Positions 25,984-33,396 of a stretch of 48,637 bases of DNA are shown here, one piece after another; the stretch's first letter is position 1, and each line of letters opens with the position of its first letter. The translations under genes were made by a program, and so were the position numbers. The notes below the pieces were generated by a model, which was not told where the DNA came from, made no database searches, and saw only the letters and a program-made list of their open reading frames with translations. Source of the stretch: Myxococcales bacterium (GTDB lineage: Bacteria > Pseudomonadota > Gammaproteobacteria > DSM-16500); contig CAJCIZ010000209.1 in NCBI GenBank assembly GCA_903970525.1, positions 1-48,637 on the forward strand, read 5' to 3'.

Positions 25984-27069
25984 ATGGAAAAAGTTGCATT
26001 AATTACAGGTATAACAGGTCAAGATGGCGCTTACCTCGCTGAGTTCTTACTCAACAAAGGTTACATCGTCCACGGGATCAAACGTCGTTCTTCTTTATTT
26101 AATACCGACCGTATCGATCACTTGTATCAAGATCCTCATACCAAAAATCAACGCTTCATTTTGCACTATGGCGATATGACGGATTCGACTTGTTTGATTC
26201 GCATCATTCAACAAGTTCAACCGACTGAAATTTATAACTTAGCCGCACAAAGTCATGTCGCAGTTTCATTTGAAGAACCTGAATACACTGCTAACGCTGA
26301 CGCGCTCGGTGCACTACGAGTATTAGAAGCTATAAGAATTTTAGGCTTAGAAAAAAAGACACGCTTCTATCAAGCGTCGACATCTGAACTCTATGGTTTA
26401 GTCCAAGAAGTTCCGCAAAAAGAAACCACACCATTTTATCCACGCTCACCCTATGCTGTTGCAAAACTGTATGCTTATTGGATCACTGTTAATTATCGTG
26501 AAGCCTATGGAATTTATGGTTGTAATGGAATTTTATTTAATCATGAATCACCCTTACGCGGCGAAACTTTCGTCAGCCGCAAAGTGACACGCGCTTTAGC
26601 CCGTATCAAATTGGGCTTACAAGATTGTTTATACATCGGCAATCTCAGCGCTAAACGTGACTGGGGTCATGCGCGTGATTATGTAGAAATGCAATGGTTG
26701 ATGTTACAACAAGAAACACCTGAAGATTTTGTGATTGCGACAGGCGTACAATACAGTGTGCGCGATTTCATTGATGCCGCGTCTGCTGAATTAGGCATAC
26801 ATATTACTTGGAAAGGCGAAGGCAAAGATGAGAAAGGCTATGACGCTAAAGGTCGTTGTATTGTTTCCGTTGACCCACGTTATTTCCGTCCGACTGAAGT
26901 AGAATCTTTATTAGGTGATCCGACTAAAGCTCATCAAAAATTAGGTTGGAAACCAAAAATCACTTTCAAACAACTTGTCACTGAAATGGTGCATGAAGAT
27001 TTGAAATCAGCTGAGCGCGATGAGCTGATTAAACAGAATGGGTTTACTGTTTTTGATTATCACGAGTAA
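25984..27069 (+). CDS. gmd: GDP-mannose 4,6-dehydratase family protein
   Basis: 361-residue extended SDR with high similarity to Gmd. It shows [17 protein letters not shown] (GxxGxxG), the [15 protein letters not shown] block, [14 protein letters not shown] and the catalytic [10 protein letters not shown] region, then [17 protein letters not shown]. Gmd makes GDP-4-keto-6-deoxymannose. Here, next to gmhA, gmhB, hddA and hddC, it might instead act on GDP-heptose as DmhA and WcbK do, giving a 6-deoxyheptose. I chose the ATG at 25984, with GGTGAG just before; an upstream ATG at 25972 is weaker. manC at 31344-32771 could provide GDP-mannose. Confidence 0.88.
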   Translation: MEKVALITGITGQDGAYLAEFLLNKGYIVHGIKRRSSLFNTDRIDHLYQDPHTKNQRFILHYGDMTDSTCLIRIIQQVQPTEIYNLAAQSHVAVSFEEPEYTANADALGALRVLEAIRILGLEKKTRFYQASTSELYGLVQEVPQKETTPFYPRSPYAVAKLYAYWITVNYREAYGIYGCNGILFNHESPLRGETFVSRKVTRALARIKLGLQDCLYIGNLSAKRDWGHARDYVEMQWLMLQQETPEDFVIATGVQYSVRDFIDAASAELGIHITWKGEGKDEKGYDAKGRCIVSVDPRYFRPTEVESLLGDPTKAHQKLGWKPKITFKQLVTEMVHEDLKSAERDELIKQNGFTVFDYHE

Positions 27070-27072
27070 TTA

Positions 27073-27113
27073 ATTCTGTCATGCCAGCTGAAAGCACGCT
27101 GGCATGACAGAAT
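27073..27113. terminator. 16-bp perfect inverted repeat after gmd
   Basis: ATTCTGTCATGCCAGC (27073-27088) is the exact complement of 27098-27113, with a 9-base loop, four bases after the gmd stop plus a short gap. An A-rich stretch follows on the plus strand rather than a U-tract. The sequence type (TGTCATGCCAGC) is common as a dispersed intergenic palindrome, so it may be a repeat element that also ends the operon. Confidence 0.6.
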
Positions 27114-27246
27114 CGAAAAATAAAACTTGTGTAGATCCTAATGATGCTTTTAGCTGGCATCCAGAGCGGCATTAGTGAGTAATGAAGCGCTTTGATATCA
27201 TTCATCTTTTACAAAAATATCATATTATCATACAGTTATATTCAGT

Positions 27247-27308
27247 TTGAGTTTTTAATAAATAACGCCTATACTATACGTACGTACATTAATATTTAAC
27301 GTACGTAC
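27247..27308 (+). promoter_or_regulatory. Promoter and paired operator of the Phd/VapC-type module
   Basis: TTGAGT (27247-27252), 17 bp and TATACT (27270-27275) make a sigma70 promoter. Two copies of CGTACGTAC (27279-27287 and 27300-27308), each self-complementary at its core GTACGTAC, are 21 bp apart, two helical turns. This is the expected layout for cooperative autorepression by the antitoxin just downstream. Confidence 0.6.
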
Positions 27309-27325
27309 AAAAGTGAGGATATACC

Positions 27326-27559
27326 ATGTCTCTTTCATTAACAGAGTTTCGCGCTAACTTATATAAAATTGTCGATGAAGTCATTAAAACTGGCGTACCG
27401 ATTGAGATTGAGCGCAAGGGCATAAAAATCAGATTAGTTCCCGAAAAAAAGAAAAGTCGACTTGAACATTTAGTCAAACATCCTGGAACCATTAAAGGTG
27501 ATCCAGAGACTCTTGTTCACATGGATTGGTCATCTGAATGGAAAGATAAAAGCTTATGA
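27326..27559 (+). CDS. Phd/YefM-family antitoxin
   Basis: 77-residue protein with the Phd/YefM-like N-terminus: S-L-S-L-T-E-F-R-A-N-L then a helix and strand with GVPIEIERKGIKIRLVPE (about residues 33-50), the DNA-binding part. The C-terminal stretch is charged and likely unfolded until it binds the toxin. It overlaps the next gene by 4 bp, and GAGG precedes the ATG. The paired palindromes at 27279-27308 are its likely operator. Confidence 0.82.
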   Translation: MSLSLTEFRANLYKIVDEVIKTGVPIEIERKGIKIRLVPEKKKSRLEHLVKHPGTIKGDPETLVHMDWSSEWKDKSL

Positions 27560-27933
27560 TCTACTTAGACACACATGTTATTGTTTGGCTGTATGCAGGC
27601 CTTACAGAAAAATTAAGCAAAAAAGCGATAGAGCTCATAGAAGACAATGATATTTGCATATCACCTATTGTTAAGTTAGAGCTTTGCTATCTACAAGAAA
27701 TAGAACGAATAAAACCTTCCGCACAAGAAATTATTCGTCATTTGCAAGACCAGATTGGACTCAGCATCTGTAATACGCCTTTTGAAGAGATTGTTAATAA
27801 ATCTCTTAGTATTACTTGGACGCGAGATCCGTTTGATCGTTTAATAGTAGCCAACGCGACTTGCACTCACATGCGACTACTGACGAAAGATGAGACTATC
27901 CGCAAGCATATGAAATTAGCTGCCTGGGATTAG
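27556..27933 (+). CDS. PIN-domain VapC-type toxin ribonuclease
   Basis: 125-residue PIN-domain protein, a Mg-dependent ribonuclease fold. The expected acidic residues are in MIYLDTHVIVWL (D5), the PIVKLEL segment (E), and SITWTRDPFDRLIVANA, which is very typical of the VapC group, followed by LLTKDETI. All four catalytic positions look intact, so it is likely active. Translation is coupled to the antitoxin by the ATGA overlap. Known relatives cut tRNA or rRNA; this one's target is unknown. Confidence 0.85.
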   Translation: MIYLDTHVIVWLYAGLTEKLSKKAIELIEDNDICISPIVKLELCYLQEIERIKPSAQEIIRHLQDQIGLSICNTPFEEIVNKSLSITWTRDPFDRLIVANATCTHMRLLTKDETIRKHMKLAAWD

Positions 27934-27941
27934 TTATACTG

Positions 27942-27972
27942 ATTCAAGTTAGCTAAGATAGCCAACTTGAAT
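27942..27972. terminator. Hairpin after the toxin gene
   Basis: ATTCAAGTT (27942-27950) pairs with AACTTGAAT (27964-27972) around a 13-base loop that can extend the stem with GCT/AGC. It lies 9 bp after the toxin stop and ends in GGTTGT, with no strong U-tract. It overlaps one possible start of the next gene, which supports the later start used here. Confidence 0.45.
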
Positions 27973-28009
27973 GGTTGTATGCTTATTTTGTGAAAGCATC
28001 GTACGCTGC

Positions 28010-28654
28010 ATGTTGGCCAAGATTTTTTTTGATGCAGATGACATCTCAGAGAAAGGTCATGAAGCATTAACTCAGTTGAATTTACAATTCAGAGAATTAA
28101 TGAATCAATTTTCTGTCAAACCTCAGTTCATGCTGAAATCAGATAAAACCACAAAAGAAACGAAAAAAATATTTGCTGAATTTTCTAGTGAATTTCTTAA
28201 TGCACAGTTAGCTATGGCAACACAAGAAATTCGCAATCAGACAGATCAATCACAGAAGCATGTACTCGCTATCGTGATTCAGGATCTCATGCTAACAAAT
28301 GGATTATCTAAAGAAGATATGCGTAATATGAATGAAGAACAAGTCAAAAAATATCTTTCTAAAGTGGGTGACCTTGAGATTCCTGCCAAAACATCCATTA
28401 TAATAGAACTCCCAAACACTCAGAAAAAAGATGCCAAATGGAATGAAATCTATGAACAATCAAACAGAGAATTGAAAAAATTGCCACAAACATCAGATTA
28501 TAAATTTTTCTCCGCAGGCAAACGTCGCTGTCCTGATTTTAAAATTGCCGAATATATTTTTAAATCCATCATGGCTGAAATCATTCAAGGAATGGAAAGA
28601 GAGCTAAAAGAATCTATGCCTCAAATAAACAAAAACAATTGCTTAATGATGTAA
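28010..28654 (+). CDS. Uncharacterised protein with C-terminal CaaX box (CLMM)
   Basis: About 214 residues, soluble, highly charged and mostly helical. I do not recognise the family. The last four residues are C-L-M-M after a polar N-K-N-N segment, which fits the CaaX prenylation signal; X = M would favour farnesylation. Some Legionella effectors use host prenylation in this way, so this is a candidate effector. The start is uncertain: ATG 28010 lacks a clear ribosome-binding site, and ATG 27971 lies in the preceding hairpin. It sits in an accessory stretch after the toxin-antitoxin pair. Confidence 0.6.
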   Translation: MLAKIFFDADDISEKGHEALTQLNLQFRELMNQFSVKPQFMLKSDKTTKETKKIFAEFSSEFLNAQLAMATQEIRNQTDQSQKHVLAIVIQDLMLTNGLSKEDMRNMNEEQVKKYLSKVGDLEIPAKTSIIIELPNTQKKDAKWNEIYEQSNRELKKLPQTSDYKFFSAGKRRCPDFKIAEYIFKSIMAEIIQGMERELKESMPQINKNNCLMM

Positions 28655-28708
28655 CGTGAAGAACCTCAGGAGTCGAGTCAATGCGCACCCCACAAACTGC
28701 GTAGCTTA

Positions 28709-28801
28709 CTAATCTTTGCGAAGCCGTAATCCACCAACTTTCAATCCAACTACAATAAATGCAGCCATAATTTTAATAACCCATTTTGGCAGATTAGGAG
28801 A
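28709..28801 (-). pseudogene. Remnant of a glycosyltransferase 3' end
   Basis: Reading the minus strand from 28801 to the stop at 28709-28711 gives SPNLPKWVIKIMAAFIVVGL and then ten further residues. The intact glycosyltransferase at 30521-31333 ends with RLPKWVIKILAGMVAVGL and nine more residues. The shared LPKWVIKI..A...VGL shows common origin. It is the tail only, on the same strand as the intact gene, with the broken ATPase in between. This copies the hddC situation at 23964-24059. Confidence 0.6.
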
Positions 28802-28807
28802 GATAGG

Positions 28808-28866
28808 GTCAAATCGAGCTATTTTCCAATTTTATTATTTGAATAACGGAAATAGCGCGGTTTGAC
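28808..28866. repeat. Imperfect inverted repeat beside the ATPase pseudogene
   Basis: GTCAAATCGAGCTATTTTCC (28808-28827) is largely complementary to the segment 28848-28866 (GGAAATAGCGCGGTTTGAC). It lies between the glycosyltransferase remnant and the 3' end of the ATPase pseudogene and may be the latter's old terminator or the edge of the inserted piece. Confidence 0.45.
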
Positions 28867-28879
28867 TCTAAAATTCTTT

Positions 28880-30302
28880 TTAAAATAGATCGTCCAATGT
28901 TAATTGCTTTTGGACCGCGCTTAAATAGTAGCTGTTTCTTTCAGCCCCATAAAGAGTAATCAATGTGATAAAAAGTGTTTTACGTGTGGCTGTTTTTTGC
29001 TGGAAAACCCTCAGTTTCCGTTCAAGTGATTCCTGATCCTTTTTGGAAAACACATAAACATCATTACTAAACTTTATTTCACATAAATTTATACAGTTAT
29101 CCGCTCGGTCTATCACCAAATCAATTTGCGCCCCTTCGTTATCTTTATCTCCATGAAATGACCATTGTGTTTCATAGGAGCAGACACCGGCGATCCCCAG
29201 AGCCTCTTTAATTTTTGTAACATGTTTTAAACAGATATTCTTGAAAGCATAACCAGCCCAAGTCAACCATTTTTGAGAAGATTGGTTTTTTATCCAATAA
29301 TCTGGGTCACTTTGCCTGAGTATACTACTGCGCATATTCTCAATCCAAGTGAGATAAAAATACGAGTATTCGTCAGTAAGGCGCCAACAACGCTCCTTAA
29401 TATTTTTTCCATACTTGCTTAGACTCATAATGAATCCACTTTCCTCAATCTCTTCAAGGATGTCAGAAGAATGGCCGCCTGTTGGAAGAGCCGCCTTATC
29501 AAAAATTTCCAGTTGCGTTTGTCCATAACGATTTTCAGACAAAATTTTGACGACTCTCAAGTGCTTCTCAGCACCATCAAATAATGACTTGAAGAGCTTA
29601 GGAAATTCCTGAAAGAGAAATCCCTATGATTTAAAACACAAATCATTCAGGATTTGAGCCACTGACATGCGTGGCTTAACAAAATTTAAATATTTTGGTA
29701 TTCCTCCAATTGCCATGTAGAGAGACACAAGTTGTTTTCGATCAAATCTAATACCTCTTGCCATCAGGAGCTCTTCTACTTCTGTCAACGTGAAAGGCTC
29801 TAGACGTATTTGAGCACTTAGGCGCCCATACAGCCCCCCCTTTGTCGTTGATCACATGGTGAATCATCCATGACGCCGCAGAACCACAAACAATTAGTTT
29901 TACATTTTTCATTCTTGAAATATGTCGATTCCAAAAATATTCTAGTGCACTTAAAAAGCCGGATCTTGGTGATGCAAGCCAGGGAAGCTCATCGAAAAAA
30001 GTATTATCTTTTGTGTTGCAGGAATTTTTGTGATCGCGATCTTCAGAAAATTCAATGCCTCACCCCAGTCTTTTGGCTGAACCCCTGTTCCTTCCTCTGG
30101 AAAAAGAGCGGTGAATTCACGATAAAAATTGCCTAGCTGTTCTGATTTTGAAGCTTTTACCTTTATCTTTAAAAAATTCACCTATTAGGTATGTTTTACC
30201 AACACGGCGCCTTCCATAAATAGCCAGAAATTCAGCCTTGTCAGACTCATATAGCTCTTGCAATAGCTTCTTTTCGCTATTTCTTCCGAAAAAAGCTTCC
30301 AT
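28880..30302 (-). pseudogene. Broken DUF234-type AAA ATPase
   Basis: The pieces of one ATPase are spread over all minus-strand frames. The start (ATG 30302, GGAGGG upstream) reads MEAFFGRNSEKKLLQELYES and has the Walker A IYGRRRVGKTYL; another frame continues to about 29990; a third reads FFDELPWLASPRSGFLSALE and ends with SAASWMIHHVIND. A run of seven G at about 29840 shifts the frame again. An in-frame TAG lies at 29624-29626, and the C-terminal DUF234 nuclease-like domain is open over 28880-29560. At least three frameshifts, mostly in homopolymers, and one nonsense codon point to decay, though sequencing error could explain part. These ATPases are frequent mobile accessory genes of unclear role. 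Confidence 0.8.
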
Positions 30303-30341
30303 CTCGGCCCTCCAAATTTTCAATAGATTCGATTTATTCTA

Positions 30342-30460
30342 TCGATTTTGCCAATTATAACCATAAATCGGGCAAAAACTTAATTAATTATCTAGATTAT
30401 GCGTAATTAGACATTAAATTAGGCAAAATGTACGTTTTTTTGGTAGATTATGCGGAATTA
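30342..30460. repeat. Three-unit direct repeat array with 51-bp period
   Basis: TAGATTATGCGTAATTA (30393-30409) and TAGATTATGCGGAATTA (30444-30460) are 51 bp apart. A diverged third unit TCGATTTTGCCAATTA stands at 30342, again 51 bp upstream. Between them GGCAAAA occurs at 30371 and 30422, also 51 bp apart and in the inverse sense of the TTTTGCC of the first unit. The array lies immediately upstream of the broken ATPase start. Confidence 0.65.
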
Positions 30461-30520
30461 AAAGTTGATAAAGGAAACAAGAAAACAGGGTTAAATAGTT
30501 GTTGGACACATGTGCCCGAC

Positions 30521-31333
30521 CTAATCAACTCTGCTATAACGCATACTCAATCCAACAGCAACCATTCCAGCTAAGATCTTAATTACCCACTTAGGCAATC
30601 TTACTGAAACTTTCGCTTTAACCCACGCCACCGCATAAACAATCAACCACGCCATAGCCACCGCTCCAAACTTATTTCTCAACATCGCAATCGCTTCACG
30701 ATGTGCTTTTAACGGTTGGCTTAAGGTTTTTGTTTCACCGTGTAATCTTGAACCTGCTAAGACTTTTTCAAGATAAGCAAACTTCGCACCTTGCAAACTT
30801 AACCGTATCCAATATTCATAATCCATACAGTAATGCAATTTCTCATCCAACAATCCAAACCGTTCAATCACAGAACGTCGAAAAAATACTGCCGGTTGCG
30901 ACAAAAAACATGTTTCTTTTAAGCGCTCACCGCTCCACGCTTCTGTCGGATAAAGTTCAATAACCTTATCATGCTCATCAATATGATTAGCTTGCCCATA
31001 CACCACATCCACCCCCGGATGTGCTGCAAAAAAATCACAGACAGTGCGTACAGCATCAGGATAATAAATATCATCCGAATTCAACCAGCCAATGATATCA
31101 CCAGTCGCGTTTTGTAAACCATTATTAACAGCATGCGCTTGCCCATGATCAGGCTCTGACACCCAACGCAAACGATTTTGATAGTGCTTAAGAAGAGAGA
31201 GCGTTTGATCTTGACTGCCACCATCCATCACGAAATATTCAATCTCGCACGATGTCTGCGATAGCACGCTTTGAATCGTGCGTTCAATGAATTTTCCTTG
31301 ATTGTAAGAAGGGGTAATAATTGAGACTTTCAA
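30521..31333 (-). CDS. Family 2 glycosyltransferase
   Basis: 270-residue GT2 enzyme with the GT-A fold signature SIITPSYNQGKFIERTIQSV at the N-terminus, EYFVMDGGSQDQT (about 33-45), and the metal-binding WLNSDDIYYPDA (about 87-98). FFRRSVIERFG and the MDYEYWIRL motif are acceptor-side features of this group. A C-terminal hydrophobic segment (about 240-262) may anchor it at the membrane. It is 10 bp downstream of manC on the minus strand, so it likely adds mannose or another GDP-sugar to the LPS/O-antigen. The donor and the linkage are unknown. Its 3' end borders the accessory patch with the ATPase pseudogene. Confidence 0.87.
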   Translation of the reverse strand: MKVSIITPSYNQGKFIERTIQSVLSQTSCEIEYFVMDGGSQDQTLSLLKHYQNRLRWVSEPDHGQAHAVNNGLQNATGDIIGWLNSDDIYYPDAVRTVCDFFAAHPGVDVVYGQANHIDEHDKVIELYPTEAWSGERLKETCFLSQPAVFFRRSVIERFGLLDEKLHYCMDYEYWIRLSLQGAKFAYLEKVLAGSRLHGETKTLSQPLKAHREAIAMLRNKFGAVAMAWLIVYAVAWVKAKVSVRLPKWVIKILAGMVAVGLSMRYSRVD

Positions 31334-31343
31334 AAGAAAAACC

Positions 31344-32771
31344 CTATGCTGTTACCGCGTCCGCTCGACCGTAAACATCTTCAAAACGGACAATATCATC
31401 CTCGCCTAAATAACTCCCTGACTGAACTTCAATGAGTTCAAGATTCACTTTGCCTTTGTTTTCTAATCTGTGCTTGACGCCCACAGGGATATAAGTGGAT
31501 TGATTGGCAGATAATACAAAAACTTCTTCATCACGTGTTACATTCGCTTCACCACTCACAACAACCCAATGTTCAGAACGCTTGTGATGCATCTGTAAAG
31601 ATAAAATAGCACCGGGTTTCACGGTGATACGTTTCACTAAAAAATTGGTCGATTGGTCTATGGTTTCATAATGTCCCCATGGACGATAAACACGACGATG
31701 TAAGTTGGCTTCACTACGCTGATTTTTTTTCAGACGCGCGACCATTTCTTTCACGTCTTGGCAGTTATCTTTGTGCGCCACTAAAACGGCATCAGGTGTT
31801 TCAACGATAACATGATCGGTGACGCCTACAACTGCGAGCATTCTGCTTTCAGCGCGCAAATAAGAGTTTGTCACGTTTTCTGCAATCACATCTCCATGCA
31901 TGACATTACCATCTTGATCCGCATCTTGCGCTTCCCATAACGCTGCCCAGGAACCGACATCACTCCAATCAGCATCAAGTGGAATCACTGACGCAATTTG
32001 TGTTTTTTCCATCACAGCATAGTCAATTGAATCACTGGCACAGGCTGCAAAATCATTTTTCTGAATACGTGTAAAATCTAAATCGGATGTCATGCCTGCG
32101 ACAGTTTTTTCACAAGCTGCTAACATCTCTGGTGCGAATTTTTTTAATTCTGCTAAATAACTGGATGCGCGAAACATAAAGATTCCGCTATTCCAAAAAT
32201 ACTGCCCTGACTGAATATATTTTTCAGCCGTTGCGATATCGGGTTTTTCTACAAATTTTTCGACGTGATAGCCTTCTGTCCCTTGGACGGCTTCGGCTTT
32301 TTTGATGTAACCATAACCTGTTTCAGGTTTTGTTGGTACAACACCAAATGTGACTAAACTACCCTGCTCTGCTAAACGCTGCGCTTCTCTGACAGCAGCA
32401 TGAAATGTTGCCATGTTTTTAATCGCATGATCTGCAGGTAAGACTAATAAAATAGGATCAGAACCATCTCGACTTAATTGCAAAGCAGCAATTGCAGCAG
32501 CAGGCGCAGTATTTTTACCGAAAGGCTCAAGAATGATTTGCGCGTTCTTTACATCGATTTCATGAAGTTGTTCCGCGATTAAAAAACGATACTCTTCATG
32601 ACAAATCACTAAAGGTGCAGTCACTTTTGAAATAGTTCTCACACGCAACAATGTATCTTGCAACAAACTGTTTTCGCTAATCAGCGGTAACAACTGCTTA
32701 GGATATGCATTGCGCGACAATGGCCACAAGCGCGTGCCAGAACCACCACATAAAATGACTGGAGTTAACAT
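31344..32771 (-). CDS. manC: Mannose-1-phosphate guanylyltransferase / mannose-6-phosphate isomerase
   Basis: 475-residue bifunctional enzyme (length typical of ManC/AlgA). The N-terminal nucleotidyltransferase has ILCGGSGTRLWPLSRNAYPK and VEKPD; the C-terminal cupin isomerase domain (about 360-465) has RPWGHYETI, the metal-binding QMHHKRSEHW and GVKHRLEN. It makes GDP-mannose, the substrate of Gmd at 25984 and of mannosyltransferases. It lies directly before the glycosyltransferase in a minus-strand unit. The ATG at 32771 starts the conserved MLTPVILCGG sequence. Confidence 0.95.
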   Translation of the reverse strand: MLTPVILCGGSGTRLWPLSRNAYPKQLLPLISENSLLQDTLLRVRTISKVTAPLVICHEEYRFLIAEQLHEIDVKNAQIILEPFGKNTAPAAAIAALQLSRDGSDPILLVLPADHAIKNMATFHAAVREAQRLAEQGSLVTFGVVPTKPETGYGYIKKAEAVQGTEGYHVEKFVEKPDIATAEKYIQSGQYFWNSGIFMFRASSYLAELKKFAPEMLAACEKTVAGMTSDLDFTRIQKNDFAACASDSIDYAVMEKTQIASVIPLDADWSDVGSWAALWEAQDADQDGNVMHGDVIAENVTNSYLRAESRMLAVVGVTDHVIVETPDAVLVAHKDNCQDVKEMVARLKKNQRSEANLHRRVYRPWGHYETIDQSTNFLVKRITVKPGAILSLQMHHKRSEHWVVVSGEANVTRDEEVFVLSANQSTYIPVGVKHRLENKGKVNLELIEVQSGSYLGEDDIVRFEDVYGRADAVTA

Positions 32772-32789
32772 TTCTTTTCCAAATATTTC

Positions 32790-32822
32790 ATTCCTGCGAC
32801 GTAATACTTATGTCGCAGGAAT
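32790..32822. terminator. Terminator-like hairpin downstream of the ComEA-like gene
   Basis: ATTCCTGCGAC (32790-32800) is the exact complement of GTCGCAGGAAT (32812-32822), with an 11-base loop, in the short gap between the ComEA-like gene and manC (both minus strand). On the minus strand the hairpin is followed by an A/T-rich tract, so it can end ComEA-like transcription before manC. Confidence 0.6.
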
Positions 32823-32832
32823 AGAGTTACAA

Positions 32833-33222
32833 TTAAACTGTCAATTGATCTTCAATTTGTTTCAACACTTTGTCTTTCATCTTTTTGAAGCCATGAACGT
32901 TCTTGATGTCTTCAACAGATTTGAAATCGCCGTTTTTCTTACGATAGACAACCAACGCTTTGGCTTTAGCTGCGTTTAAGCCTTTCACTTGCATCAACTC
33001 TTTAACATCCGCTTTGTTCAAATCAACTTTGTCAGCTGTTGTTGTAGCAGTTGTTGTTGTCGTTGTAGCATCTGCAGCAGGTGTTGTTGCTTGTGTTGTT
33101 TGTGTAGCTGTTGCATCAGCTGGTGTTGTTGTCGTGGTGGTTGTCGCTGCATCATCAGCAAATACGCAAGTCGCCAAACCCATCGCCGCAACAGCAGCAA
33201 TTACATTACGATAAAATGACAT
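32833..33222 (-). CDS. ComEA-like helix-hairpin-helix protein, secreted
   Basis: 129 residues: a signal peptide (about 1-22, cleavage after VFA), a Thr/Ala-rich low-complexity linker (about 23-65) and a C-terminal double helix-hairpin-helix domain (about 68-127) with VDLNKADVKELMQVKGLNAA and the FKSVEDIKNVHGF repeat. ComEA-type proteins bind DNA in the periplasm and take part in natural transformation. The linker, mostly (A/T)-codons in GTT-like repeats on the plus strand, may vary in length between strains. The function beyond DNA binding is inferred. Confidence 0.85.
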   Translation of the reverse strand: MSFYRNVIAAVAAMGLATCVFADDAATTTTTTTPADATATQTTQATTPAADATTTTTTATTTADKVDLNKADVKELMQVKGLNAAKAKALVVYRKKNGDFKSVEDIKNVHGFKKMKDKVLKQIEDQLTV

Positions 33223-33396
33223 TGTGATACTCCTTAGTGTTTAATAAAAGATAGCTTTATTTCCCATACTCGCACGCGTGATGGTGCAAAAAGCACTGAC
33301 CATGATAACTGATTATGCGTAAAAAGCATACTGGACTTTACACGCATCCAGTAATAAACTGCTCACAGACTTCATATTTTTGACTAGGAATAAATC

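Noticed and set aside
27097-27190. CRISPR-like look of the repeated GCTGGCAT motifs after gmd
   Set aside because: Only one perfect inverted pair and a partial third copy are present; no regular repeat-spacer pattern exists. The hairpin reading is sufficient.
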